Source of the DNA: Nitrobium sp046350935
GTDB taxonomy: Bacteria > Nitrospirota > Thermodesulfovibrionia > Thermodesulfovibrionales > Dissulfurispiraceae
Direction: 5' to 3'
Assembly (NCBI GenBank): GCA_046350935.1
Contig: JAXLZK010000005.1
Location: forward strand, 80,892 to 144,891
DNA: 64,000 nt
Below the pieces are notes generated by a model. The model saw nothing but the letters and a program-made list of their open reading frames with translations. It was not told the DNA's origin and did no database searches. Below are positions 44,438 through 53,398 of the stretch, piece by piece. Position numbers and translations under genes: made by a program. Each line of letters begins with the position of its first letter. Positions within the stretch are counted from its first letter, which is position 1.

Positions 44438-44719
44438 TTACTTGTTGATGCCGCCGATATCGAAGATGTAGAGAGGCTTCTTCACTTCCTTTTCAAAGCT
44501 CTTCCCGTATCTGTCCAGAACGGCCTCCGCGGCCCTCCCCGGGAGCCCCTGCACCGGCTCGCGGTTTTTCCCGGCATCAGGATTGAGGGTCTGGTTCGCA
44601 ATGACCAGCCGGTGCGAGGTCCCGTAATCGAGCTCCAGGCGGCTCGGATCGCCCCAGGACCATGCGGGGGCAACGGACAGGAGATACAGCGCTCCGGCAA
44701 AAACAAACATTCTTCTCAT
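44438..44719 (-). CDS. small exported protein of the Tad locus
   Basis: The 93-residue protein has a signal peptide (MRRMFVFAGALYLLSVAPAW, cleavage after AWS or so) and a short mature part with LELDYGTSHRLVIANQTLNP, then GKNREPVQGLPGRAAEAVLD and RYGKSFEK. Small exported proteins with this DYG...NQ.LNP...EPV.G..G.AAE pattern recur in Tad loci as I recall, between the secretin and TadE genes, but the function is not known to me. AAGGAGG precedes the ATG, and spacing (18 bases to tadE, 21 from the secretin) puts it in the operon. Confidence 0.75.
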   Translation of the reverse strand: MRRMFVFAGALYLLSVAPAWSWGDPSRLELDYGTSHRLVIANQTLNPDAGKNREPVQGLPGRAAEAVLDRYGKSFEKEVKKPLYIFDIGGINK

Positions 44720-44740
44720 AATTCCTCCTTTGTAACGCTG

Positions 44741-46300
44741 TTACCGAACTATATGGCCGAACTCCCCTTCCATTCCCCTGGCGCTCCCCTGGGCAGGAAC
44801 GGACGCCTCTCCCCCCCGGCCCGCGGCACGGCGCGGCTCTGCCTTGCCTTCCACCGCCCCGAGCAGGTAGAACTCCAGGTCGTCCGGCTCAACATACTGG
44901 TCGGTGGGAAGCGTCTGCTTCGCCACATCGAGGGGCTTCACCAGGTGGGGAGTCACCACTACCACCAGCTCGCTCTCGTTCTTTTTAAAGGAAGAACTCC
45001 TGAAGAGGGCCCCCAGCACCGGGATGTCCCCGAGGAGGGGGAACTTCGATACCGTTTCCCGGATATCGTCCTTGAGGAGCCCCGCAATGGCAAAGCTCTG
45101 GCCGTCTGCCAGCTCGATGACCGTCGAAACGCGGCGCGTGGTGAGCGCAGGGACGAAGAAGCCGTTCAGCGTGACCGCGTTGGTGAGATCGATCTCGGAG
45201 ACCTCCGGGGCCACCTTCATGCTGATCTTTCCGCTGCTCAGGACAGTCGGGATGAAGGTGAGGCCCACGCCGAAGGGTTTGTAATCGATGGTAATGACAT
45301 TGTAATTCTGCGGCACCGGCACCGGGAACTCGCCGCCGGCGAGGAAGTTGGCGCTCTGCCCGCTCAGGGTGATGAGGGTGGGCTCCGCAAGGATCTTGAT
45401 CAGACCCCGCTCCTTGAGGGCGTCCAGAAAAACCGTCCAGCTCGTGTCGTTGCTGGTGAAGGTGAAGGCGGCGTTCACGACGTCGTTCACCTCAAGGGGG
45501 TTCGTCGGCCAGCCGTTTGCAGGCAACTGCGTGAGGTTGTTGAGCATCGTAAGACCGATATTTTTGCCGCTGCTGCTGATCCAGCTGAAATTCACCCCGA
45601 GTCTCTTCAGCAGGGAGCGGGAAATCTCCGACACGCGGACTTCCAGCATCACCTGCTGCACCCCCCCGACCTCCAGGAGGTTGATGATGCCCGGGCACTC
45701 GCCGGCCCTGTTTCCCGCTTTTTCAGCGTAGACTTCTCCGGTCTTCCCTGCATCCTCCCTCTCTTTCCTGTCCGTTTTCTCTGCCGCTTCCCTCCCTCTT
45801 CCTCCCTTCGGGCAGAAGGCGAAAGGCTCGGCAACAGCCATGACCTGGGAGAGGGCGGAGGCGCTCGAGACAGTCCCGGACAGCATGATGCGGTTGTTCG
45901 CCGCCGTCACCCGGACTGCGTTTTCACCGGGGAACAGCTCGTGCAGCTTCTCCTTGAGCCGCGTGAGATCGGGAGATACCTCCACATCATAGACGGCAAT
46001 GGCCTTGTCGTCCTCCCACAGGGTGAAGCTGGTCAGCCCCGGAGCCTTTCCCACGAGGTAAATCTGCTGCGGGCTGAGCACGACGGCGTCGAAGATGTCG
46101 GGGGAGGCAACGGAGACCCTCTTCACCGGGCGGGGGGTATCGATTACCGCGGACTTCCCGGCGGTCAGCCGTATTTTCGGAGCTGACGGCCCCACAAGGT
46201 CTGTCTGCGCCGGTCCGGTGACCGGAAACAGCAGAAGCAGCAAGAGTGAAAGAAGGAGCGCTGTGGAGAAAAGTTTGCTCGGATTCATGGTATCACTCAT
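44741..46300 (-). CDS. rcpA: Tad outer-membrane secretin RcpA (CpaC)
   Basis: The 519-residue protein has a signal peptide (ALLLSLLLLLLFPVTGPAQ), an N-terminal secretin domain (about 38-115; VIDTPRPVKRVSVASPDIFD), a BON-like part (NRIMLSGTVSSASALSQVM), a charged linker (about 165-200) and the secretin core (VQQVMLEVRVSEISRSLLKR; FLAGGEFPVPVPQNYNVI; VETRRVS-like ALTTRRVSTVIELADGQSF; LGDIPVLGALFRSSSF). It forms the outer-membrane channel for the Flp pilus. The ATG at 46300 overlaps the cpaB stop by 8 bases; an ATG at 46288 is an alternative start. Confidence 0.93.
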   Translation of the reverse strand: MSDTMNPSKLFSTALLLSLLLLLLFPVTGPAQTDLVGPSAPKIRLTAGKSAVIDTPRPVKRVSVASPDIFDAVVLSPQQIYLVGKAPGLTSFTLWEDDKAIAVYDVEVSPDLTRLKEKLHELFPGENAVRVTAANNRIMLSGTVSSASALSQVMAVAEPFAFCPKGGRGREAAEKTDRKEREDAGKTGEVYAEKAGNRAGECPGIINLLEVGGVQQVMLEVRVSEISRSLLKRLGVNFSWISSSGKNIGLTMLNNLTQLPANGWPTNPLEVNDVVNAAFTFTSNDTSWTVFLDALKERGLIKILAEPTLITLSGQSANFLAGGEFPVPVPQNYNVITIDYKPFGVGLTFIPTVLSSGKISMKVAPEVSEIDLTNAVTLNGFFVPALTTRRVSTVIELADGQSFAIAGLLKDDIRETVSKFPLLGDIPVLGALFRSSSFKKNESELVVVVTPHLVKPLDVAKQTLPTDQYVEPDDLEFYLLGAVEGKAEPRRAAGRGGEASVPAQGSARGMEGEFGHIVR

Positions 46301-47174
46301 CCCCCTTGAAGTGTAGTTGCCTGACCGAACTGCCCCTGATCAATTCCACGGTCGGCCCCTGCGGGACCGGAGGCGTGGGAGCGCGGGCCGCTACCGTCTT
46401 TGCAGGACGCACCACCCTCTTTGCCGGAGCCGCCGCCTTCTTCACCTCGCCGCCCCCAAGGTCGAGCATCGCGGGAACCGTGATGCCGCGGGTGGGGACA
46501 TTCTCGGTATCCGTGTAATTCCTGAGGGCAAGCTGCAGCAGTTTCCCCTCCGCAGAAGCCAGTGCCAGCTTTTCGGCCTCCTCAGGAGTCACCTCCAGCG
46601 TGATTACATCCACCGGGGAGGGTTTCCCCTTCTTTTCCTTGTCCTCTGTTTCAGGCCCGATCGCGAGGACAGGAATGTTCTGGAGGACGATCTTGGTGAC
46701 GGGGTTGTTGTTGCCCTCCCCTGCCTGCTTCAGAGAGACGAGGACATCCACCCGGTGTCCCGGCTTGATGAAGCCGGACACCCCTTTCACTTTATCGACC
46801 TTCACCGCCATGGCGCGCTTATTCGGGGCGATGATCGCGGCCACCCCTCCGCCCTGTATGGTCGTGGGCGCAAGCTTCGACTCCAGGATAGGCTCGTTCG
46901 CCCTGACCGCAGCCGTCACTACCCGCCCCGGCAGGGCAGCCTCACTGGTGACCGCGCCGGAGGGAAGAGACTTCCTGAAATAGGGGACCATTTTCACTGC
47001 CTCCCCGGTGAGGGGGGTTCCCCACGCGAGGTCCGTTGTCGCCACCGCAACCTGCACGATATCGGGGGAAGATTTTCCCGCTGTCCTTTGCAGCCACCGG
47101 TACGCAAGAATGCTGGTCACCAGGGCGACGAGCAGAGTGAGTCCAAGGAAAACGGCCGGTCTGTACTTTCCCAT
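46293..47174 (-). CDS. cpaB: Tad assembly protein CpaB (RcpC)
   Basis: The 293-residue protein starts with a membrane anchor (AVFLGLTLLVALVTSILAYR), then an SAF domain (about 40-105; VAVATTDLAWGTPLTGEAVK, LPGRVVTAAVRANEPIL) and the CpaB core with KRAMAVKVDKVKGVSGFIKP followed by GHRVDVLVSLKQAG and ITLEVTPEEAEKLALASAEG. The Pro/Ala-rich C-terminus is variable. CpaB sits in the periplasm near the secretin. GGAGGTGAAG precedes the ATG. Confidence 0.92.
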   Translation of the reverse strand: MGKYRPAVFLGLTLLVALVTSILAYRWLQRTAGKSSPDIVQVAVATTDLAWGTPLTGEAVKMVPYFRKSLPSGAVTSEAALPGRVVTAAVRANEPILESKLAPTTIQGGGVAAIIAPNKRAMAVKVDKVKGVSGFIKPGHRVDVLVSLKQAGEGNNNPVTKIVLQNIPVLAIGPETEDKEKKGKPSPVDVITLEVTPEEAEKLALASAEGKLLQLALRNYTDTENVPTRGITVPAMLDLGGGEVKKAAAPAKRVVRPAKTVAARAPTPPVPQGPTVELIRGSSVRQLHFKGDE

Positions 47175-47199
47175 TTCTTCACCTCCCTATCTTCATTTA

Positions 47200-47807
47200 T
47201 TAAAAGCTCCTGAGCACAGAGCAGAAGGCTCCCAGTGCAATGGCGACCCCGTAGGAGAGCTGAGGCGCTCCCGTTTCCTTCTCCGTCGCGGGCGGAGCTG
47301 CCGAATATCCTTTCACTGCCAGGAGCACTGTCAGGAGCCTCCACGCGAGCTCCTTCAGCCTGCCCTGCAGCAGCAGCAGGACAAAGGCGTAGGCTCCCCC
47401 CGCAAGAGCGGTATAGAGAAATGCGAAGAACACTCCCTTTGGCCCCAGGAGCCCCCCCCCCCCCCCCCACCCCCAAAAAAACCCCCCGCCCCCAACCCCC
47501 CCACGATAATGGGCCCGCCAACAGGGCCAGCCCCCCGCCCCACCCCCCCCCCCGNNNNNNNNNNCTTTACATCCCCGGCGCCCATTCCGCCCAGAGTATA
47601 AGGGAGCAGCAAGAGGGCCATGCCCGCGGCCACTCCCTCCACGCTGAAAAGGAGGCCCTGCAGACCGCCGGACCATGCGTGGCCGGCTGCTGCCGCCGCC
47701 AGAGCGGGAAAGGTGAGCAGGTTCGGGATCTTCCTGAAATGAATGTCGCTCACCAGGGCGATAAACAGCACACCACCCATGAAAAGTAGAGAAGGAGAAG
47801 GCATCAT
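47200..47807 (-). CDS. tadV: prepilin peptidase TadV (CpaA), split by an assembly gap
   Basis: The N-terminal part (47807-47565) reads MMPSPSLLFMGGVLFIALVS, then DIHFRKIPNLL with the first catalytic Asp, and reaches GGMGAGDVK with the second. The C-terminal part (about 47450-47200, another frame) continues with GPKGVFFAFLYTALAGGAYA and ends RSF. Between them lies a poly-C/poly-G tract and ten Ns (47451-47564) that code for nonsense. Joining the two parts gives about 165-175 residues, the normal size for A24 prepilin peptidases of Tad loci. The gene is probably intact in the organism. It cleaves Flp, TadE and TadG precursors in the inner membrane. Confidence 0.82.
47451..47564. other. poly-C tract and 10-N gap, likely assembly artefact
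   Basis: The tract is almost pure C on the plus strand with a few A/G interruptions, ends in ten Ns (47555-47564), and interrupts tadV exactly where conserved coding sequence is expected. Such runs are not seen elsewhere in the window. Confidence 0.85.
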
Positions 47808-47944
47808 CGGTTCATCTCCCTGTGCAGCTAAATTTTTCGACTGTCTGCCGGGCGGGGGCCGGTCCCGCCCTCTCCCGGACGGGACCTTTCTCCCTCTTCG
47901 CCGAACAAGCCGGCATCAGTGCACGACACCTCTTCTGCTGTCCG

Positions 47945-48118
47945 TTACGCCAGCGCCGCGTTCACTTCGTCTGCAATCTTCTGGAAGAGAGCTTCGATAG
48001 CAGCCCCGGCGTTCCCAACGGCGATGATGATGGTGACAGCGATGAGGGCGGCAATGAGCGCGTACTCGGGAGCGGTTGCTCCTTCTTCATCCTTCAAAAA
48101 GGTTAACAGCTTGTTCAT
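47945..48118 (-). CDS. flp: Flp-type major pilin
   Basis: The 57-residue prepilin starts MNKLLTFLKDEEG and is cleaved before ATAPEYALIAALIAV, with the Glu-Tyr pair typical of Flp pilins; a single helix follows to the C-terminus. Its size is normal for Flp. GGAGGAGGAAAG precedes the ATG ending at 48118. It is the first gene of the Tad operon. A sigma-54 promoter lies 69-84 bases upstream, and a tandem repeat array behind it looks like an enhancer. The gap to tadV is 137 bases, long enough for partial termination that would favour pilin over machine components. Confidence 0.95.
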   Translation of the reverse strand: MNKLLTFLKDEEGATAPEYALIAALIAVTIIIAVGNAGAAIEALFQKIADEVNAALA

Positions 48119-48186
48119 CTCTTTCCTCCTCCATGCAAGGTAGTACAATGGGTAAAACCCATGCCCGAGAGCTCTTTGCGCAAAAA

Positions 48187-48202
48187 AGCAATTCACGTGC
48201 CA
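48187..48202 (-). promoter_or_regulatory. sigma-54 promoter for flp and the Tad operon
   Basis: On the minus strand TGGCACGTGAATTGCT (48202-48187) matches the consensus TGGCACG-N4-TTGCW with GG and GC 12 bases apart. Transcription would start near 48176, about 58 bases before the flp ATG. No competing sigma-70 promoter as good as this is seen between it and flp. Confidence 0.85.
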
Positions 48203-48261
48203 CCTTAAATACGACTGTATTTTAAAGAAAAAATATAAGAAATCTTCCGGAAAGGAGGGGA

Positions 48262-48427
48262 CTGTAAAGAATACACGACACAACAGGACAGGGAAGTGTA
48301 AAAAAAGACGACAAAATTCCTTTTTTTACACTTTTCTGCAGAAAAATCCTTTCCCTGTAAAGAAAAGAAAACACTTCTGCTCCCGAAAGTGTAAAAAAGA
48401 GCGACACACTCCTTTTTCAGTGTAAGG
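48262..48427 (-). promoter_or_regulatory. imperfect 93-bp tandem repeat with AAGTGTAAAAAA boxes, likely upstream activator sites
   Basis: Two units start at 48262 and 48355. Each has CTGTAAAGAA, then after 22 bases AAGTGTAAAAAA (48294 and 48387), a GACGACA or GAGCGACA stretch, CCTTTTT, and AATCCTTT at the end. In unit 1 the box is part of a perfect 14-bp inverted repeat, AAGTGTAAAAAAAG (48294-48307) and CTTTTTTTACACTT (48320-48333). The array is 60-225 bases upstream of the sigma-54 promoter of flp, the usual place for enhancer-binding activators. Confidence 0.65.
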
Positions 48428-48457
48428 AATCCTTTATAGAAGCTGGGGGAAAAGCAA

Positions 48458-48484
48458 GGGGCGGGTGCCTGACGCGCCCGCCCC
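48458..48484 (-). terminator. terminator after the NADH-module operon
   Basis: On the minus strand GGGGCGGGCGC (48484-48474) pairs with GCACCCGCCCC (48468-48458), one mismatch, 5-base loop, followed by TTGCTTTTCC. It lies 28 bases past the nuoG stop and separates this operon from the flp control region. Confidence 0.7.
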
Positions 48485-48512
48485 CGGAAAGGTGAGAAGG
48501 GAAAGCGGCCTG

Positions 48513-50962
48513 CTACGCCGCTTCGATCTTTACCGCCACCAGGGGCAGTCCGCCATTGGTGGCGGGATGAGTGAGGGCGTTGATCTTCGCATGAGCGAAA
48601 TGGGTCGGGGCGAAGACCGTCCCTTCCGGGACCTCGTCAGAAACCATCGCCTTCAGGTAGGCCTCCCCGCGCCGCGACGCGATCTTCACGTAGCCCTCGT
48701 CCTGAATCCGGTACTTCTCCGCATCCGCCGTGCTGATCTGCAGGTAGGCGTCCGCCACCACGGAGTCGAGGTTCCGGGAGAGGACCGAGAGGGCACCCGA
48801 ATGCTGCAGGACGTTGGAGGTGACCATGAGGAGCGGATACTCGCCGCCCGCCTGCTCCATCACCTCGTAGGCGACGGGGTTGAACGAAGCCTGCGCCTCG
48901 CCCCTCTCTCCGTAGGCAACCGTGTCCGTCAGGCCGCCCCTGATGTCCGCAAGCCCCTTAACGCCCAGGTCTTTGTTCATAAGCCGGGCGAGGTTCCTGA
49001 AGATCTTCCAGTCGGGAATGGACTGCCCCGTCTCGGAAATGAGCTTCGAAATCTTCCGGACAGCGCCCGCCGCGCTCATGAAGGTCCCGTCCTTCTCGGC
49101 CCAGCTGCTGGAGGGAAGGACCACATCGGCGAGCTTCGCCGTCCCGGTGAGGGTGATGTCCTGCACGATGAGCAGGTCGAGGCCCTTCAGGGTCTTCTCC
49201 ACGGCGGAGACATCCTGGAACGAGGCGAGGGGATCCTCCCCCATCACGTAGAGCGCCTTCAGGCCCCCCTGCCCGTAGAGCATTTCACGGGCGTCTTTCC
49301 CCCCGGAGAGGGGTCGCACCCCTGCCGTCCACATGCCGAGGGTATTCGAAAACTCGGCGGGCACCTGGAGGGTTTCCGGAGCGTCTCCCATGAGGAGCAC
49401 CAGGTTCGCCGCGGCGAGATAGGTGTTCACGCTCTTCGTGTTCTCCGAAGAGCCCGCTGTCATGGCGATGCATCTCTTTCCGGCGGCGGCGTAGTCCTTC
49501 GCCACCTTGACGATCTCCTGCTCGGTCAGGCCGGTGATCTTCGCCACCTCCGCAGGGGTATACCCCTTCAGGCTGCTCAGCAGGGAATCGAAGCGGGGCA
49601 GCGAGAGGGCCTTCTCCTTGCTGTAGAGCCCCTCGTCCACGATCACCTTCATGATGCCGTTCAGGAGGGCGATCCCGGTCCCCGGCTTGGTCCTGAGCCA
49701 CCGGGAGCTGTTCCGCGCCAGCTTCGTCTCCTTGGAATCGGCCACCACGAGGGTCGCCCCCTCGTTCTTCGCGGTGATGAAGTTCAGGCCCCAGACCGGG
49801 AGGGTGGAGGTGATATCGGAATCCACCACCAGCAGGAAGTCGGCCTCAAGGGGAGCCTCCCACCTGATGGGCAGACTGTCGAGGCCGAAGGCCGTTTCCA
49901 CCGCCTTCTGCACCTTCGCATAGCCGAAACGCGCCGCGGAATCGATGTTGTCGGTCCCGATGACGTCCCGCATGAACCGCTGGAGCATATAGTTGTCTTC
50001 CAGGAGCACCGCTGCGCGCCGAGGGCGCCGATGGCCCCGGCACCGTGCTGCTCCCTGATCGTATCGAGCTCTGAGCCACAAAGGTAAGGGGCGTCCTCCC
50101 AGGTGGCGGGCTCCAGTTTGTCTCCCCTCTTCAGCAGGGGGTGGTGAGCCGGTTCTCCGAATAGATATAGTCGAAGCCGAACCGTCCCCTGCTGCAGAGG
50201 TCTCCGTCGTTGACCCCCACGCCCTGCTTCCCTCTGGCCCGGACAATGCGGCCCTCACGGAGGCTCAGGTTGCTGGTGCAGCCGCAGCCGCAATAGGGGC
50301 AGGTGATCTCGTGTTCGTCCATGAACCAGACCCGGGAGCGGAAGCGGTAGGGCTTGCTGCCGAGGGCGCCCACCGGGCAGACGTCGATGCACTGCCCGCA
50401 GAACTCGCAATCCAGCGTCTCCTCAAAGGCGGGGCTTATCTTCGACTCGAAGCCCCTGCCGATGATGTTGATGGCGCCGACCCCTGGTGCTCATGGCAGA
50501 CCCGCACGCACTTGCCGCAGAGGATGCAGCGGTTGGGGTTCCGCTCCACGATGGGCGCGTCGATCCGCTCCGCATCGCTCTTCCTCTCCCCACGAACCTG
50601 CTCTGTGACGGCCCGTACTTGAAGGCGAGGTCCTGGAGGGAGCACTCGCCCGCCTTGTCGCAGATGGGGCAGTCGAGGGGATGGTGCACCAGCAGGAGCT
50701 CGAGGACCATCTTCCGCGCCTTCGCCAGCTTCGGCGTCTCGGTCAGGATCGCCATGCCCTCTTCCGCCGGGGTGGAGCAGGCGGCGAAGAGCCTCTTCTG
50801 CCCCTCCACCTCCACTACGCAGAGCCGGCAGCCGCCGTAGGGCCTGAGCCTCTTGTCGTAGCAGAGGTTGGGGATGTAGATGCCGTTCTTCGTGGCCGCC
50901 TGGAGGATGGTAGTCCCCGGCTCCACCTTTATGTTCTTTCCGTTTATCGTACATTCGATCAT
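48513..50962 (-). CDS. nuoG: NuoG-like iron-sulfur / molybdopterin-fold subunit, frame broken four times
   Basis: From the ATG ending at 50962 the reading shows a plant-type [2Fe-2S] domain (NLCYDKRLRPYGGCRLCVVE), the HxxxC motif HHPLDCPICDKAGECSLQD, two [4Fe-4S] motifs (CILCGKCVRVC; CEFCGQCIDVC), the N-terminal CPYCGCGCTSNL domain, and a molybdopterin-oxidoreductase fold to the stop at 48513. The frame is lost and regained at 50588-50591, 50481-50484, 50137-50141 and 50003-50004; adding one C or G at each restores 817 residues. At the site where formate dehydrogenases have Cys/Sec, this protein reads NIDSAARFGYAK, so it is NuoG-like rather than a formate dehydrogenase. It would take electrons from the NuoF/NuoE-type subunits encoded upstream. 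Confidence 0.85.
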
Positions 50963-50968
50963 GGCGTA

Positions 50969-52852
50969 TTATTCCTCCTTCCCCGCCAGCGTCCGGATCT
51001 GTCTGTCCCGTAGTGCATCCTGGCCGGGAAGCCCCTTCAGGAGCTCCCGCATGCTCCGCGGCCCGATCTTCACCGAATCGAACTTGCAGACCTCGTAGCA
51101 GGAGCGGCACTGGATGCAGTGTGCCTGGTCGATGCGGTGGGGCACCTTCTTCTCGCCGGAGACCGCATTCTGCGGGCAGACCCTCTTGCAGGCGCCGCAG
51201 GCCTTGCACTTTTCCTCATCGATGTAGAAGGTGCAGAGGTCTTTGCAGACTCCCGTCTTGCACCACCCTTCGTTGATGTGGGATTCGTACTCGTCCCTGA
51301 AGTACCGGATAGTAGTGAGGACCGGGTTCGGCGCGGTCTGACCGAGGCCGCAGAGGGAGGTGGAGATGATGTCCTGCGCCATGTCCTGGAGCAGCTCGAT
51401 GTCCCCCGGCTTGCCCCTGCCCCCGGTGATGTTCGTGAGGATGTCCAGCATGACCGTGGTGCCGATTCTGCACGGGGGGCACTTGCCGCAGGACTCTTCC
51501 GCGGTGAACTCGAGGAAGAACTTGGCCACGCTCACCATGCAGTTCAGGTCGTTCATGACGACCATGCCCCCCGACCCGACGATGGCTCCCGTCTGCATGA
51601 TGTCCTCATACGTCACCGGGGTGTCGAGGAGGTGCTCCGGGATACAGCCGCCGGAGGGCCCGCCGAGCTGCACCGCCTTGAATTTCCTCCCCTTGGGGAC
51701 GCCGCCCCCGATCTCGTAGATGATCTTCCGGAGCGGGATGCCCATGGGGACCTCGATCAGCCCGATGTTGCTGATCGCGCCGCTCAAGGCGAAGACCTTG
51801 GTGCCGCTCGACTTCTCGGTGCCGAGGCTCCGGTACCAGTCGGCCCCGTTCAGGATGATGGGCGGAATGTTCGCGTAGGTCTCGACGTTGTTGAGCACGG
51901 TGGGCTTGTCCCACAGGCCCTTCACCGCCGGGAACGGGGGCCTCGGCCGGGGCATGCCCCTCTTGCCCTCCAGTGACCGCATCAGCGCCGTCTCCTCGCC
52001 GCAGACAAAGGCGCCCGCGCCCTGGTAGATCTCGATGTCGAGGTCGAAGCCGGTCCCGAGGATGTTCTCTCCCAGGAGGCCGTATTCCTTTGCCTGGTTG
52101 ATGGCGAGCTGGAGCCGGTGGACCGCCAGGGGATACTCCGCCCTGACGTAAATGTACCCCTTGCTCGCGCCGATGGCCCTGGCGCCGATGATCATCCCTT
52201 CGAGGACCACGTGGGGGTCGGCTTCCATGATGCTCCTGTCCATGAAGGCGCCGGGGTCGCCCTCGTCGCCGTTACAGAGGATATATTTCTGGTCGCCCTT
52301 CACTTTTGAGCAGAACTCCCACTTGAGGCCGGTGGGGAAGCCCGCGCCGCCCCTTCCGCGGAGGCCCGACCTCTTCATCTCGTCGACGATCTGCGCGGAG
52401 GTCATTTCGGTCAGCGCCTTCGCCGCGGCCTGGTACCCGTCGCGGGCGATATACTCATCGATATTCTCGGCGTCGATCATGCCCTTGTTCCGCAAGGCCC
52501 TGAGCACCTGCAGGTTGTAGAAGGGAACATCCTTCATCAGCGGGACGGTCTGCTCCTTCACCGGCTCCTTATAGACGAGGCGCTCCACCGGCTTCCCCCT
52601 GACGAAATGCTCCTCCACGATGACGGGGATGTCCTCCGCCGTCACCTTCTGGTAGAAAATCTCATCGGGATGGACCGCTATGACGGGGCCCTGCGCACAG
52701 AGGCCGTGGCACCCGGTCAGGAGCACGCCGATCTCGCTTTCGAGCCCTTTCCTCCTCAATTCGTCGTCAAGCGCCTTCTTTATCTTCAAGGTGCCGCCGG
52801 CAACACACCCGGTGCCGCCGCATACCATTACACTCGCACGAAAAGTATCCAT
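50969..52852 (-). CDS. nuoF: NuoF-type NADH-oxidising flavoprotein with extra ferredoxin domains (HndC/HydB-like)
   Basis: The 627-residue protein has an N-terminal thioredoxin-like [2Fe-2S] domain (VCGGTGCVAGG; GCHGLCAQGPV), the FMN/NADH core (RGRGGAGFPTGLKWEF, GDEGDPGAFMDRS, VCGEETALMRSLEGKRGMPR), the [4Fe-4S] site ESCGKCPPCRIGT, and a C-terminal pair of [4Fe-4S] motifs (CKACGACKRVCPQNA; CIQCRSCYEVCKFDSV). This is the long form found in soluble, bifurcating or NAD(P)-reducing complexes rather than in standard complex I. It oxidises NADH (or reduces NAD) and passes electrons through its clusters. AGGAGG precedes the ATG; nuoG follows after 6 bases. Confidence 0.93.
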   Translation of the reverse strand: MDTFRASVMVCGGTGCVAGGTLKIKKALDDELRRKGLESEIGVLLTGCHGLCAQGPVIAVHPDEIFYQKVTAEDIPVIVEEHFVRGKPVERLVYKEPVKEQTVPLMKDVPFYNLQVLRALRNKGMIDAENIDEYIARDGYQAAAKALTEMTSAQIVDEMKRSGLRGRGGAGFPTGLKWEFCSKVKGDQKYILCNGDEGDPGAFMDRSIMEADPHVVLEGMIIGARAIGASKGYIYVRAEYPLAVHRLQLAINQAKEYGLLGENILGTGFDLDIEIYQGAGAFVCGEETALMRSLEGKRGMPRPRPPFPAVKGLWDKPTVLNNVETYANIPPIILNGADWYRSLGTEKSSGTKVFALSGAISNIGLIEVPMGIPLRKIIYEIGGGVPKGRKFKAVQLGGPSGGCIPEHLLDTPVTYEDIMQTGAIVGSGGMVVMNDLNCMVSVAKFFLEFTAEESCGKCPPCRIGTTVMLDILTNITGGRGKPGDIELLQDMAQDIISTSLCGLGQTAPNPVLTTIRYFRDEYESHINEGWCKTGVCKDLCTFYIDEEKCKACGACKRVCPQNAVSGEKKVPHRIDQAHCIQCRSCYEVCKFDSVKIGPRSMRELLKGLPGQDALRDRQIRTLAGKEE

Positions 52853-52953
52853 GATTCCTCCTTATGTTCACGTAGGAAGCGAGAAGCAGGAAGCAAGAAC
52901 CCGTACTCTCTCCCCCTCCCTCTTTTCATTCCTTCCGCCGTCACCCTTCTTCC

Positions 52954-53337
52954 CTAGTAGGCCGTCTCGCTGCCGACAACAAGGGCGCACTCCCCCACAA
53001 CCTGCCCTTTCTGCACATGCTCCGCGAAGATCTTCCGCATCTTTTCTTCGTTAAGATACACGTATTTGACCGGCGCAGCATGCAGCAGCTCCACGGTGGC
53101 CATGGGCTCCTTGCTGCAGAGGCCGGCGCAGCCCGAGGTGGCGACGATAACGTCCTGCGCCCCGGCCTTCCCGATCTCGTCCAGGAGGGCGTCCATCACC
53201 TTCTTCGCACCGGCCGCGATGCCGCAGGTGCCCATATGCACGGTGATCTTCGCCCTGCTGCCCCCCTCTTTCAGGGCATGCTTCTCCCTGTTCTGCTCCT
53301 TTATCTTCCTTAAATCATCCACTGTCAGTCTGGGCAT
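52954..53337 (-). CDS. HndB-like thioredoxin-fold [2Fe-2S] ferredoxin
   Basis: The 127-residue protein starts MPRLTVDDLRKIKEQNREKH and has HMGTCGIAAGAKKVMDALLD and TSGCAGLCSKEPMATVEL, the layout of HndB-type small subunits of NAD(P)-reducing hydrogenases and of bifurcating complexes. Three Cys are visible in the motif regions. Proteins of this type form an electron relay next to NuoE/NuoF-like partners. AGGAGG precedes the ATG. A gap of 101 bases before nuoF contains no gene. Confidence 0.88.
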   Translation of the reverse strand: MPRLTVDDLRKIKEQNREKHALKEGGSRAKITVHMGTCGIAAGAKKVMDALLDEIGKAGAQDVIVATSGCAGLCSKEPMATVELLHAAPVKYVYLNEEKMRKIFAEHVQKGQVVGECALVVGSETAY

Positions 53338-53398
53338 GAGTTCCTCCTCTTTGCTCCCCGTGTATTCGGAAAACCCGGCTGCTCCGGCTTCCGGGTCC

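Noticed and set aside
47200..47560. Gly-rich protein read through the poly-C tract
   Set aside because: The glycine runs are translations of the artefact next to the N gap, not real sequence.
48294..48333. The 14-bp inverted repeat as a terminator of the NADH-module operon
   Set aside because: The stem is A/T-rich and a better GC-rich stem with T tail lies at 48458-48484; recurrence of the box in a tandem repeat fits a protein-binding site.
48262..48427. CRISPR or iteron array
   Set aside because: There are only two imperfect 93-bp units with no spacers, cas genes or replication genes.
48513..50962. Formate dehydrogenase catalytic subunit
   Set aside because: The catalytic Cys/Sec position has no Cys (NIDSAARFG), and NuoF- and NuoE-type genes precede it, so NuoG-like is the better call.
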